A stretch of 64,000 bases of DNA from Chlorophyllum brunneum (taxonomy: Eukaryota; Basidiomycota; Agaricomycetes; Agaricales; Agaricaceae). The position numbers and the translations under genes were made by a program. This document shows, in pieces, positions 35,849 to 48,467 of this stretch. The notes under the pieces were generated by a model. The model saw nothing but the letters and a program-made list of their open reading frames with translations, was not told the origin of the DNA and made no database searches. The DNA lies in contig OY756142.1 in the NCBI GenBank assembly GCA_963576785.1, positions 3,348,001-3,412,000 of the forward strand, in the 5' to 3' direction. The first letter of the stretch is position 1, and every line of letters begins with the position of its first letter.

Positions 35849-38273
35849 CTAAGGATTTTTCCTAAAGCCCATCAAATACTGCATCGTCTGGAACGCAGCC
35901 TATCAAATCATCATCAGAACTCTTCAAACCCACCAAACAAAAAAAAAAACTCACCCGAGGAGAGAACTGCGGTATCCTATGTATCCACCACTCGTCAGCA
36001 CAACATACCCCAAAACTACTAAAACATCCAACAACTCACATATGACCACTAAGCGCAACTTCGAAATACGTCAAACCCCGTTCTGAATGCATATTACCCA
36101 ATGCTCCAACTCCATCAACAATAAAGCTATCATTCGCAATAGGAGTCTGGAACCCTTGTTTCCCATTCCCTGATCGCAGTCGGTTATCAGATCACATGAA
36201 TGATACACGTCAAAGAAAAAATCACATACAGGTCATACTTCACCGCCGCAGCAAGTTCACCAAAATGTCAGTAAAAAAAAAAAGAATTCCCTTTGAGTTT
36301 ATGAAAAAAAAACTGACTTTTGTATGACAATCCTCGTTCTACAAATAAAACAATAACCAATTGTTGAATTCTTTGGCCTCGGGAACAAAGAAAAAAATCA
36401 AACTTACCCTTCGGCGATAAGGATGAAATCGGCTAAACCATGGACAATCACAGCTCTCTGACTTTTCTCAATCACGTTCGGTAAAACGCTAAGAGCCGAA
36501 GGTAAACTTCCATCCCCATGCGGGAATACATCTTCATTCGAGCATTCAGTCCAAGACACATTCGGTGCATGAATCGCTTGTTTCACATCGGCTCTGTCAA
36601 AGTAGAGAGGTTCTAATTGGGTTTGAGGGAACGAACCGCTTGAAAGTGGAGTTTTTTGAATTAAAGTGGTGAGTGAGATGAGGGGGTGGAAACTTACGGG
36701 AATCCGAGGACGTCCCAGAGGATTGGATAAGTGTCGAAAACGCGGTAAATGTCGAAAGCGGGGTTGATGTTGAGTGCTTCGTTGAAGATCATATCCCACA
36801 CATCACAACCTGGATCGAAGGAAGTTGATTTTCCTGGAAGAGGAAGAAGTCCTTTTGGTGGGTATGTGACGAATTTTTCCATGTAGTCTGCGTAGTTGCA
36901 GCGAGCAGCGATAGCGTCAAGTTCTTTCATAACAGTTTGGCTTTTTTGGAGAATGAGTGAGTGATGATGTTGAATTTTGAGGAAACTTACTTGAGCGAGA
37001 AAACGTGTTCGTACTTATGGACGAAGCCGACTGCAGGAATTTGTTCTTGGACTACATCCCATGAGAGTGTAGCTACAAAGGAATAGTTGAATCACTGCCG
37101 TTGGTTATGATATTTCAAACTCACGATCAGCGATCCAGAACCCCTGAAGGTCCAAATCTAGTTCGCCTGGATGTTCGAAGATGTGGTTTGTAATATCTAT
37201 GGAGGTGATGAATCGATCATTTGGAAAGGTCACTTTGGTCATACTCACAAGGTACATAAGTTCCAGCATACTATAAAACTCGCATTAACACTATCGAATG
37301 CTATAGGAGAGCACGAAACGTACACTTTCACCAGCGACGTAGAATTTCTTCTTCTTCAACTCCGAGAACACTTCCAGGAATTGTTGAAGGAAGCCAACGA
37401 GTTGTTCTGCCAAATCTTCTTCGTTCTGTCGTGTGGGCAATACAGTGAGAATGAGACTTTAGGGGTTCAGATCAAAATGCTTACTCGAATGTTAGGCTTT
37501 CCTTGTGAGAATCCTGTCCCAACAGGCTGTTCAACCCATAATATGCTAGACAGGTTCGTCCAACTCATTTCGTTTTGCGTAGGCTTTGCTTGACCCCAGC
37601 TCCATGAGATTGGCTATAAGAAACACGTGTTGAGGGGAGAAGACTTGTAGATCATAATAAAAATAAAGACCTACGCCGTTTTCTTGTAAGAAACCTTCGA
37701 GTGATGAACATCCAGGACCACCATTTGTCCAAAAGATCAAATCATCGAGACTTCCATCCGGACCAGGTGGGAAAAACCAGAAGAAGAGCTATTTGAGAAC
37801 TCTATTAGGATATGCAGATTTGATTAGTACAACCACATACCTTGCGTGTTTCGTCTGTTTTGTTACTGATGGGTAACAATCCAGCCCAGCTTGGTCCTAC
37901 ATCGAAATCGACCTGAGGTATGTTCGCTCCATCAACGAAGAATTCTGATTTAATGATAATAATATTTTTTTTGTCAGAAATGGAATACGTTGTTGTGTAG
38001 GGGACAGTTGAGATGAATACCTGATGCTTTGGGATTACTGAAAGTGATGTTTTGAACTCCGGTTGAGGGTCCCCTCTTCCCTAAGGGTGCATGAAACCTC
38101 TTGGCAGCCTCCAACTGTCTCTCCCTCAACTCGCTTTTCCTGAACTGCCTCGCATCGACACTTGAGAGAAACACAACCGCAGCGAGGAGGATAGAAAACA
38201 TTGTGGAGAACATCGTGCTCCGTGTACCCATGGTTGTTGGAGGAGACGAGGGAGGGGAGGAAAGTGAGGCCAT
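35849..38273 (-). CDS. secreted S10 serine carboxypeptidase
   Basis: Fifteen exons, 38273-38021, 37944-37841, 37788-37675, 37613-37485, 37425-37324, 37270-37249, 37196-37125, 37072-36991, 36940-36698, 36638-36408, 36338-36318, 36237-36230, 36169-36040, 35976-35955 and 35899-35849, join in phase to 527 residues. It removes C-terminal amino acids from peptides. Visible are a signal sequence ([16 protein letters not shown]), [13 protein letters not shown] (oxyanion region), GESYAGTYVPY with Ser234, [10 protein letters not shown] with Asp444 and SGHMIPQF with His503: the full triad. An intron splits GES from YAG. Exon 12 is 8 nt and is needed to make QNMTWNGKQGF. A second ATG at 38231 gives a tighter signal peptide and may be the true start. 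Secretion or vacuolar delivery is expected. Confidence 0.93.
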
Positions 38274-38753
38274 GAGATTGACCTTATATCACAGGGGTAG
38301 CGTTGCGGGGCTGTGTGTGAATCGCTTATGTTGTGCATTTGACTTAATTCCTCCGCGATGTGTTGTGCATGCGTCGAGAGCCAGCGTGGCGGTCGTACAA
38401 ATATAGGCTTTCTGCCGTGGAAATCTCTGGTTACTATCTTTAGTGTTACTACCCTGCATGATTTACTCGGTGTATTAATAGGAGTCCTTTGCGGGCCGTT
38501 CGAGTGGATTTCTCAGTTCTGGGGGGCATTTTGGGCACTGGGAGGTATGGGATACTATTTCGTAGGAAGGGATAGGATAAGTATATAAACATCTAGGTGG
38601 CTACTGCTTTGCCATGAGAGGGTTCTGAGGAGCCCCTAGCGGTTCTCCTTATGGATCCGGTAATGACATACACGTTGGTATATACATACATAAGATATTC
38701 CCATGTCTATTTCTTCTAAGCTCTATTTTTCTTGCGGACCATGTGGTTGACGT
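38274..38753. other. intergenic, no gene seen
   Basis: Promoter side of the carboxypeptidase and 3' side of the Pdx2 gene, both minus strand. No motif was recognised. Confidence 0.45.
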
Positions 38754-39691
38754 TCAAGAATACTGCGTGGACAATGAGGGTAAGACGCACTCCCTGATGA
38801 AATACTCGTGGAAGCGGTTATCTTGAGTCAGTTCGGGATGGAATGTGGTGAGGAAGTTGAGGCCTTGTCGGATTGCTACAAAGGTCTGTGGTTCGTTGGT
38901 TGAGTTTGACGAGGTGAGAGATTCAGGGAGGAGAGATGGGGAAAGGCGAGAGATGACTTGGATTGGAGGATCTCCGGGTGTTGGTTCTAGTGACATTACA
39001 ACCTGTTATTGAGTTCAGTTGATTCAAGTCGGTTAGATGGGGAAGTTTGACCGTACAGGTGCTCGAATGAAGATTCCTGTGAATGGACGTTCTGGATCTC
39101 TCATTCGTGTTACTTCGAGATCTGCCTCGAAGGACTCGAGCTGGGAAATTGTGGAGCGATGGTGAGTATTTTGTGATTAAGCGGATTGGACAGGAACGCA
39201 CCTGAGATCCCCATCCGTTTCGTGCAATGGTGATGGACATCCCACCCAATAGCTCTTGTCCACCCTTCTTTGCGCCTAGCACGCTCTTCGCTAGTAGGAT
39301 TGCTCCAGCACAGGTGCCCCACACAGGTTTGATTTTGATAAATTCTCGCAATGGCTCCAAGAGACCCGAGAGTCGTGCGAGCAATGCTATCGTCGTCGAT
39401 TCTACATTGACAAATTAGATTTTTTTTGTTTGAGAAATCGAGGAATGTTTTGGGGGTACCTCCTCCGGGAATGACTAGTGCTGCGCACTTGTTGAGTTCT
39501 GCGACAGTGCGCACAAGAACGACGTCGATTTTGTTCTGAAGAGGAAGATTGTGCAATGCATCTTGGTGCTCGACGAAAGCGCCTTGAAGGGCTGTGTTTT
39601 CCAAAATGTAAGCAACAAGGATTTTTGTTCAAAGTGCCGGCGTACCGAGGATGCCAATGACGAGGGGCGTATCAGGGTGAGGATGGATCAT
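38754..39691 (-). CDS. pdx2: pyridoxal 5'-phosphate synthase glutaminase subunit Pdx2/Sno1
   Basis: Five exons, 39691-39646, 39591-39460, 39401-39202, 39140-39057 and 39002-38754, encode 236 residues, the usual length. Pdx2 hydrolyses glutamine and passes ammonia to Pdx1 (Snz) to build vitamin B6. The signatures are [16 protein letters not shown] at the N-terminus, [13 protein letters not shown] split by intron 2, [11 protein letters not shown] with nucleophile Cys90, and the triad partners in TFHPEL (His209, Glu211). RNGWGSQLESFE is the family's conserved substrate-side region. Pdx1 is not in the window. The start is divergent from the RRM gene, 356 bp away. Confidence 0.95.
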
Positions 39692-40047
39692 CTAGAGAGA
39701 TGCGGGATTTGTCAGGGTACGGAAGGGTATTTGGGCAAAGATATTCCGGAACTGAGTACCGAATCATTATTATTTTCTGACTCAACCATGCTCCATCGCT
39801 GGGCAGTTCTTTTATCCTTCATGAATGGGCGCTCTACGACTGATTACTGAATTCATATGTTACATGATTTCAATATCAACATATTTCTCGATCTCGGCTG
39901 GCTTTGCACTCTGCGATCTGCCCCGAGATTGTCGGAATCTGTTACGTGTGGACACGTGATATGTTTGTGACGCGTGACTACGCGTGATACAACACAGCCC
40001 GAGTCACGCACTGGCTAGTGCAAACTTTTCTTGCTCCAACCACGACC
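39692..40047. promoter_or_regulatory. shared divergent promoter region Pdx2 / RRM gene
   Basis: 356 bp between two start codons facing away from each other, so it must hold both promoters. It contains ACACGTGATATG and related ACGCGTGA-type repeats near 39950-39990 (CACGTG-like core), a possible bHLH-type site. This is inference only. Confidence 0.4.
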
Positions 40048-42131
40048 ATGTCTGACCTCGACGCTGATTTGTATGGAGGTTTGTGTCCGCGTGTATCCTT
40101 CTGTATTGTTTTTCACCGTCTTTTAGACCTCTACGGCAACGACGAGGTCGACCTCAATGAGGAATTCCAAGAAGACCTGGACGCCGCCCAGGAACCTGCT
40201 CCGGCCGAACAGATGACTACGACCGCGGCTTTGAAGTCAGCAGACAATGCCCCTTCTCCACCACCTCAGAAAACAACTCAGGATGCCCCAATCAAGTCCC
40301 AGATCCCAACATATACAAGCCCCGCTCCCCCTGTTACCTCGGTCAAACCTATAGCTTCATCATACACGCAAGTGGCTCCCCAGCAAATACCCACGTTTGA
40401 GCAGCCCCAGCCTCAAGATTACCGCGATGGTCAACTTGCTCATAATCAAAACATCCCCGTGCCCGAGAGGTCCGTGCGGCCCTCGGAAATGAAAGATGAA
40501 GGGTAAGCGTCACGTTTCCCCTGTTGACTGAATCAAGGGTGTCGCCTCTGCCGGCATATTATCCAGGATTTCTGCTGTTGGGCGCTCGGGACACTTCTGG
40601 CTAGGTCAAGCGTGACTTGCATCGGTAGATGACTCGTGTAGTCGGTCGCATCGTCCTCTAAGCTAGCTCTAGCATTATCTGCTGCCTATGTTACGTCCAG
40701 GCTAGGCTAGGCTATTCCTCCGATACCCCGATAAGCTAGGCTATCCACAAAAGCACCACAGTAGAGTCTTCCCACTTCTCTTCTCCTTGTCATAACCCGC
40801 CGTGTTTTAGCCTACTCATACTAATAGCAATCTTTTCTTCCTCTCCATGTCCCTCTCAACATCCCCTACTTTCTCTACAAATTCGCTCTCGACTCTTACA
40901 GGAAGATGTTTATTGGAGGACTTAATTGGGATACGACCGATGGTACATACATTATTTTATTCTGTTCTGAGCGTGTTTTGATCAATTCTTGTAGACACCC
41001 TCAGAGATTATTTTTCGCAATTCGGCAAAGTGGATGCATGTACAATCATGAGAGATGCTGCTGGTCGTTCCCGATGTTTCGCATTTCTGACCTTCGAGGA
41101 TCCCGCAAGTGTTAACGCCGTCATGGTGCGCGAGCACGTCCTCGATGGCAAAATCGTGCGTAGTTTTGCCCAGCAACAGTTACAGTCATTGTACTAACCC
41201 CTGCAGATTGACCCTAAGCGTGCTATCCCCAGACAAGAACACCAACGAGCGACTAAGCTTTTCATCGGTGGTTTACCTGGCAGCGTCACTTCAGAATCTA
41301 TGCGCGAATTCTTTTCGCAGTTCGGCAAAGTCATTGATTCAACAGTTATGTTGGACCGCGAAACCGGGAGAAGCAAAGGTTTCGGATTCGTCTCCTTTGA
41401 GAATACAGACGTTTCGCATTTCCTCGGTTTTGGTAATCTTGAAATTGATGGGAAACTGGTGAGTTCGGGGAGGGCGGCGCCCACCTCGTTTGCGTTGATC
41501 GCATTTCTCAAACTCGTTTTAGATTGATGTTAAATTGGCTCAACCTCGGTATCAACGCGACAATCAATTTAGCGAAGACGGACAGCAAGAACAAGGGAAT
41601 AGCTTCCAAGCTGGTCAAAACCGTTTCGGTGGTGGTGGCCAACAGGGCAATTTCGGCGGAGTAGCAGGAACTGCCGCAACTGGTACACCTCAAGCTCCAT
41701 TTGATCCTCAAGCACTTGCTGCGCTTTATACCCGTATGATGCAAATGGCTGGTGGTGGTATGAATCCTGCGATGATGGGTGGGATGGGCGGTGGTATGAA
41801 TCCGATGATGGGTGGTATGGGTGCTGGACCAGGGTTTAATGGTGGTATAAGACCTGGAATGGGGATGGGGATGGGGATGGGGATGGGTGGTGGTATGCCT
41901 GGTGCTATGGGTGCTATGGGACCTGGTATGGGTGGGATGGGAAGAGGCATGATGCAAGGCGGCGGAGGTGGTGGTGGTGGGGGTGGTGGAATGAGTGGTA
42001 ATATCCCCAGAGGACCACGCGGTGGACCTAGTGGACCTGGGGGTGGTGCGACTATGCCACCGAATGCGAGCGTTGGACCACAAAGGACGGGTCAAAGAGG
42101 TCAACATAATTTCCATCCCTATGCGCGGTGA
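40048..42131 (+). CDS. two-RRM hnRNP-like RNA-binding protein (Hrp1/Musashi type)
   Basis: Six exons, 40048-40078, 40127-40502, 40902-40942, 40995-41155, 41207-41458 and 41523-42131, encode 489 residues. The acidic, Pro/Gln-rich N-terminus is followed by two tandem RRMs. RRM1 has RNP2 KMFIGGLNWDTT and RNP1 CFAFLTFED; RRM2 has KLFIGGLPG and KGFGFVSFE. The C-terminus is a long Gly/Met low-complexity tail (MGMGMGMG repeats, poly-Gly, RGG-like RGPRGG) ending FHPYAR. The architecture matches Hrp1/Nab4, DAZAP1 and Musashi proteins, which act in mRNA 3'-end processing, export or translational control. The low-complexity tail could support condensate formation. Intron 2 is about 400 nt, far longer than any other here. 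Confidence 0.92.
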
Positions 42132-43136
42132 TCATCCGTCTCTCAAATGCGCTTTTTACAAAATGGTTTTTCTTGGGGTCGTCGAATGGTGGGAGTTTCG
42201 TCTTGGTCGGTTGTGCAGTGGACCGCAAATTTCATATGTTCATTTTTCGTTTTTTTTTAACATGCTTACCACGCGTAGTGGTGCTTTATATTACCTTACA
42301 ACTTTTTTTTTGTTGTTGTTCGTTCTCTCTCCTTCTTCCACTCCCCAACTCTTTCATGCTTGTTACCGCGTGTTTGTAAATTACATTAAAATAGCGTTGG
42401 CTATGGGCATTTGATGATTCAATCTCAGTTTAATCTCCTATTTAGTTGAGGCAAACTTGAAGGGCGGTGATTGCTATGGATGAACTGACTTAATGTTTAT
42501 TCGTAGTGCGAGAGATGATAACATGAGATACTTGTTTTGTCCTATGGACGAATTTTTGGGAGCACATTTCCTAATGCCAACTCTATTACACCGTGGAAAC
42601 CATGCAGCACCCCATTGGGAACAGCTTTGATATTCCGCTGTTCACAACGTTCACAGATGAGTGGAATTGAAGAGCAGGTTTTCTACAACCATGGAAGATA
42701 TTGATGAGGCATTGGGACCTCACAAAGCCAAATATCATGACCACGAGGTACTGGTGTAGTTGGCCAATTTGCTATACACAAGGACTTGCACAAGGCACAG
42801 CACAAAGGTGGAAATTCGGAGGAAACTGATTTCAAGGTGGACCATGCAGTTATTAATGTCGTTTGATGAATGACTGGATGACCTCTTAATTCCAAGTAGC
42901 ATGTACATAACAACACAACTCTGCTGAGGGCCTGAAACAGCCTAAGGGCAAGAAGCAGAAGCAGAAGTTGAGGGAAGAGCGGAAACGTTCTTGTCACATG
43001 CTCACTTGTTTTTAGCTACCATGTAATTTTCCCCAACGACCTTTGTTTAATGACAAACTTTCATTTATACATATGCGTACAGGTACAACTGTCATAATGT
43101 CATAAGATTCGTGAGCCTGGTCCTCCTAACATGCAC
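42132..43136. other. convergent intergenic region, no gene seen
   Basis: T-rich sequence after the RRM gene is its likely 3'-UTR. The rest shows no coding signature. The right side is the 3' end of the ENGase gene. Confidence 0.45.
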
Positions 43137-45768
43137 TTATGCTGGATATACAACATCAACGTATGCAGAGCTATCCCAGTCTAAGATCTCGCCAGTATCA
43201 AGTACTCCCTGTACAAATACCCTAACCGTAGTTAAATCCATCAACTCGGGCGGTAACTGGGTCCTATCAAACGTGAACTCGAGTTTACCTTTCCCAACTG
43301 ATCCATCAGCACCTGACGTCCCGAGCCATACCATCCCAGGTACAGGATCACTGCTAGTATCCACCGCTTTCAAACTTTGTTGTTCGATACGAGCTGGAGT
43401 TTGAATCGGGTCGTAATCAGTACTACTGGGAACGGCACTAGGAACAGGTGCAGCGTAGATGTTGAAGTAGAGGAAACCGGGGAACCATTGGGTTTCGAGT
43501 GGAGGTTGGGGTACCCAAGCACAAGTCGGGTCTTCGGGGGAAGTGATCGTGATTGGACCGACTTGAGAAAGGGATGTGGCTGGTCGCCAGGTTATGTTGG
43601 TTAATTCTTTCGTGACAGATGGTGACCCGGGTGTGACGACGACTTGGGAGAAAGAGAAGTCGGTCCAGAGGATACGAGGGAAATTGGGGTCGATGGTGCT
43701 TGAGGGTGTGGTGTAGACGTTGGTTTGACCGAGGAGGAGGGAGAGGGAGAAGGGGTTGGAGGTGTCGGTAGTCGTGGTGGTGAGGATGAGACCGAGTGAG
43801 CAGTCGATTGAGATGATGTTGGGGGGCGTGTCGGTGATAACGAATTGAATGGTGGATTTGACCCAGTTAGAAGTGAGTTCTGTAGTGGTGATGGAATCGA
43901 TATTGACAACTTGATCTTTGAAATTGTCATCACTCTGAAGTGGACGAATGGAAAGTGTAGCGTTGAGGTCGGGAGTGCCATTTGTGCCTTGCAAAACTTT
44001 GTATATGATGCTCGCGGTGTAGTTCTTCTGAGTTGTGAGAGTAAGAGTTTGGATGGGGACCGAGAAAGAACGAGTGGTGAGATCTGGGTTGGCTTCTTTC
44101 TCCGTGAAATCAAGTTGAATAGAGCTACCGCTGTTCCATGAATCGTTCATATTGACGGAAACCGCGACATCGGGAATAGTTCCCTCAGAATCGGTGGCCT
44201 CCCACCTTAGAGCTGGAAGAGGCCAAAGCAAATCGCCCATGGTCGTCTGCTTATCGACGTCCATCCATCCTGTAGTATAGTTGTAAACAGGGACTCCAGC
44301 GATGAACCATGTACGTCCGACTCCGGGACAGAAAGTGGTATGGAATGGTACGTCGTTGGGATCAGGAGGAGGAAGGTGAGGGAAGAACGCGCTGAAGGGC
44401 TTGAATGGCCCGTGTTCATCGCCAGTTGGAGTGGTAGGGACAGGCATGACAGCGTTCGGATCAGGAGATCCAACCCAAAGATCACGCTCGTAGTTCCACC
44501 AAAGATCCCATGTGAAGTCGGCCTCGTTCTCTCTGGTCTCCCAGGTCCACGCCTGGGCAAAGAGAGCACAACTGAGACCGAGAGAGTCTGGAGCAATGTG
44601 TTCTAGGGCTTTGTAGCTCCCGAAACCCCCTCCACCGTGGGAACCTCGACCCCAGACGTCCACACCCATGAGGACATCTTGAAGAGTCTTGGGTTTGTTA
44701 TCGGATGCAAGACCGATAAGGTTCTGGTCCAGGGAGAAGTAGTATGCGGTAGTTGCGTCGATATAAGAGGGATCCCACTGGGAAGGAGTGTGTGAGTATG
44801 AAATTGCCGTTTACAGAGAAGTTGGGGACTGACCGAATAGTTTGAGAAGAAACTACTAGAGGGGACGAAGAAGGGTAAATTATACGAATTTAAGCGATTC
44901 TGCCAGGCCAAAGAACCGTTGAATATGACGCTGTCATACCAAACAGCTTCTGCATGTGGCCCGACGCGCTTGATAAGCTCTGATTGGAGCAAAGAGATCC
45001 AGGCGGCGAGAGCCCGGGTTTGCTCAGGACCCCCGTCGAGGTAACACTCAAAATTGAGGAGGTATCCGTCAAAGCCCCGTTCTGCAGCCAGATCAGCAAG
45101 GGCAATGGCATAGTGAGGTGATATCGGTAAAGTTGAGGGCACGGAGGTCTGGAGTGAGCCAGTTGACTGGGGAAGTTGACCGACAACTAGGCGGAGGCAT
45201 TCGGCTGCCGCATCGCCTTCAAAAATTCTGATAGAAAGGTTAATATTTTATTAGGTTAGCGTTAGAGTTGATCTCACAAAACGCCAAGCATCTTGACTCC
45301 TTGGCGGTGAGCCGCGTTGACCCACCCCGGTGGGGGTATAGTGACGCGATGGTGAGAGAAACTGAGTGAGGATCAATAATATGATCAACCTTTAAATCTG
45401 AGGGACCCACTAGACGAACGACTCGCATAAAGACCAATAGTTGAATGTATAAGAGAGGGCTTGAGGGTCCTCGACATAGCCTCCCTGAAGCAAAGGGTTA
45501 GATAGGATTTTGATAAATATCTTATCATTACCTTATAATCATGGCAGACCTAGGGTACCATATTAGCTCGTGCGTAAGGTGCTGTACCGCTCCCGCCACT
45601 TACTAGCATTCTTCCACGCGATCCTAGGGCTCTGGTCTTCCTTGGAGTCCATTTGGTCGTTCGGCTGGCTTTGGGGCGGTCAGACAATTGCTTTGCCTGG
45701 TACGCGTCCAAGTCAGCCAAAGATGCGAAGTAGAGGTCTGGAGTAGGTAGAGACTGGGTTGTAGGCAT
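43137..45768 (-). CDS. GH85 endo-beta-N-acetylglucosaminidase (ENGase)
   Basis: Six exons, 45768-45604, 45549-45532, 45484-45411, 45361-45278, 45227-44834 and 44777-43137, encode 791 residues. The enzyme cuts the chitobiose core of N-glycans. Family blocks are VCHDYKGGY, the SYTFNYW region, VYFSHHRVTIPPPGWVNAAHRQGVKMLG, FEGD, and GFDGYLLNFE with the catalytic Asn172/Glu174 pair. AVWYDSV and DVWGRGSHGGGGFGSY follow, then SLGLSCALFAQAWTWE and C-terminal beta-domains. Exon 2 is only 18 nt. No signal peptide is evident at the chosen ATG, so a cytosolic role in free-glycan processing is likely, although upstream in-frame sequence exists. The start faces the MGMT gene 281 bp away. Confidence 0.93.
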
Positions 45769-46049
45769 TGGGGCGTGTTCTCTGGGTATTCCTGAGTGTA
45801 ATTATCGTCCCAACTTTTCGCGTTCAAATAGTAATAGCATGAGATCATCGGCCCGCCTCCCGCCGGAGCACGAGCACTGCTGACCAAGACGGGCGTCCCA
45901 AGGTCTACCATTGACTCATTGCTTGACCCAACCGACCATCCTTCGAGGTTAAATAACGGTTGCTTCGTTGTTGTTGGCCACCACTGCGAGGAGGCCTAGC
46001 CTTGATATCATAAGCCACCCAAACACCACTCTGAGAACTGCCAGCCAAA
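45769..46049. promoter_or_regulatory. divergent promoter region ENGase / MGMT
   Basis: Short spacer between two divergent start codons, inferred to hold both promoters. An open frame on the minus strand runs through it (from 45911), so an extra ENGase 5' exon is not excluded. Confidence 0.35.
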
Positions 46050-46831
46050 ATGCCCAAAGCCAATTCTATCAAGGTTCTCAAAAAGGCCGATTTCGTTTAT
46101 TCACCAGTCTACGCAAAAGAGGTCTTGTCCACCATCCAGAGCAATGAACCAGAGCAACAAGAACGCGACAAGATGACTGCGCAGAATTCCTTGATTAGAA
46201 CCCTCGAACAGCAGTCGAAGACTGAGGAGCGAAACAACACCGAAGTGATTGACATGACAAGAGACGCTCAATTCGACTTTCCTCGAGGAAATACTGAGAG
46301 ACAGAAATATAGGACCAAAGCAGGAAAAGTCAGTTGCTGCGCTTTTGTGTTTTGCACCAGGTTTTACCGCTTTCATCCTATACAGAAAGTCACCCAGTAC
46401 CAATGGGATGTTTATGATTTCATCTTGAAAATCCCAAGAGGTCAAGTTACGACGTACAAGGTCGTATCTGGATCTGTCGGCGGTTCATCGCGATCCGGTA
46501 CGTAGCAGCTCATTTCGGTGATAGCGGTGCTCTAACCGTCGGTTTAGTTGGAGGCGCGTTGAGGATAAATCCGTTTAGTCCTTATGTGCCATGCCACCGC
46601 GTTGTCGCATCGAACATGTTCATCGGGGGCTTTTCAGGGAAATGGGCTGGACGTCAAGTACCACACGGCTCGACGAAAGAACTTTCATTCGGGAATGAAC
46701 CTCCTGAAATTCAACGGAAACTTGGTTATCTCCAAGACGAGGGTGTGAGTGTAGATAAACGAGGGTTTTTGGTCGATGGGGATGGTGACCTTGTCTGGAG
46801 GCCCGACTCAAAAGTTTCATCGAACGCGTAA
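46050..46831 (+). CDS. mgt1: methylated-DNA-protein cysteine methyltransferase (MGMT)
   Basis: Three exons, 46050-46328, 46386-46497 and 46548-46831, encode 224 residues. The protein repairs O6-alkylguanine by transferring the alkyl group to its own cysteine, a one-shot reaction. The DNA-binding/active-site domain starts at VTQYQWDVYDFILKIPRGQVTTY (wing helix-turn-helix). It continues with SVGGALRINPF and the active site PCHRV with Cys146, then GGFSGKW. The first exon (93 residues) is a charged, non-catalytic extension that I do not recognise and that differs from the usual N-terminal Ada-like fold, so the catalytic domain appears alone with a linker. Also odd is the C-terminal stretch after KLGYLQDEGV, ending SSNA. 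Confidence 0.92.
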
Positions 46832-48467
46832 GTATTGTGGACTAATAATAGTATCTATGTATCTGCTTCCTACATGATTGTCGGAGAAACTCTGACATGA
46901 CACGCGTGACAGCTCAGTTCCGGCTTGAGATCGTAGTACCGGGTCAGAGGTGCCAACCAATAAGTCCAGCTGCGCTCACGAATTTCTTGCTCAGACTCCG
47001 GAGAAAGTGCTAAAGAGATCCTACACTTCACTGCCAGGGGGAGAGTTGACCGGAATTCGGATCGTACAGGCGGGGTCCATCAACTTTCTAACAGTTCCGC
47101 TTTTACTCCAACCTCAGGAGTTCGACGCGGTACGGTCCTATTTTTAAGACATCATGCACGAGGCTCGCTTGACTCTTCTCGGGAAAGTGTGCTGAGGGGG
47201 TGTATTGGACTGTTGACTCCGAGCAAGGCAGCGTCTCGGTCGCTGCTATACTGTATCCCATATGGGCGGCTCGCGGTTGTTAGGATTATATTTACATCAT
47301 TAATTAACGGCCCGGGTGAGCAAGTAGACAAGGATCATTGTGTTGGCAGTTCAATCGCTCAATGCCCCATCGATTTGTGGCAGTAAGATCAGATTCCTTC
47401 GTGATATTTTCAGTACGTAGAGTCGCTTCCCTGTAGTACCTGCTTCGAAATAGACTTTGAATGGGGGATTGAGCACAGGTGCAGTGGATTATCAACTCAG
47501 TGCTCGGTATTTGCTTTGGCACCTACAGCGCGACCCATTATGCGAAGTTCATTTTTGTCAAGCTTGTCCTCACGCCCTGCCGTGAACGATCCCGCTAAAA
47601 AGGTAAGCAGAATTCAAGAGATATGGCTCGACTGCTGCCCTTTGCGAAGATAGTTCTTGGAATTAGGACATGGATGGCCTACTCTTTGTCACGTTCTTTG
47701 GATGCGGGGCAGGCTAGGGGACGTCGTTGGTTTCGGTCGCTCAACCAAACATGATGCTCACAGTCTAAGCCCGCGCAATCCTCTCTCTCGGCGAAATTCT
47801 GGCTTCCTTGGCCTCTCGCAGCAATGTAGTTTTCCCGCTTGGTCTGGGCGATGTACCTAAGTTATGATCAATGTGTTCCGGAATATGAAAGTGTCTGGAG
47901 CTGTGCAACAAAGCACATGTACTCCAGCACAACCGATAAAGCAGTTCCAATTGAGGATCACTGGTGAAAATGCTTGATATTCTGGCTTCGTGGTTCTGAG
48001 GTCAAATACACCTAGTCTCCCGAAGTTAGACTTCCTTTACGACACCGTATGACCAACAAGAACATTGAACTGTTGCGAGTGTATCATATTATTACCAGAG
48101 TGTCCTCCAGAGTTTCTCAGGGGTTCCCCGGCTCACCTAGCCCCCTTGGCGCTATGATTGTCCAAACCTCTGGATCAATAGATATATTGTGGGAATACCA
48201 GGACCAGCGTCAAAATTCCATACTCGGACTATCGAGTCATATTCCCTGAATCGCAGAGGGACGGAGCCGCCTTGTTGCGTCATGGGAGATAAGATAAAAA
48301 GACACACCCACGTTGTTTTTGGATATTCAACTAATCTACGAAGCTGAGCTGAGCAGAGGGCTGAGGAGGATTGGGTGGAGGTGGACCGTGGGAAGTTTGT
48401 GGGACGTGCCTTAGGCGACGCAGGGAGTGAGCCGATGACGCCGGCCTCTTAGCCTTCTACCACCTCC
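46832..48467. other. no recognisable gene (1.6 kb)
   Basis: Several frames of 60-70 codons lie on both strands without motifs or splice logic. This is the upstream region of Rna14. Confidence 0.4.
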
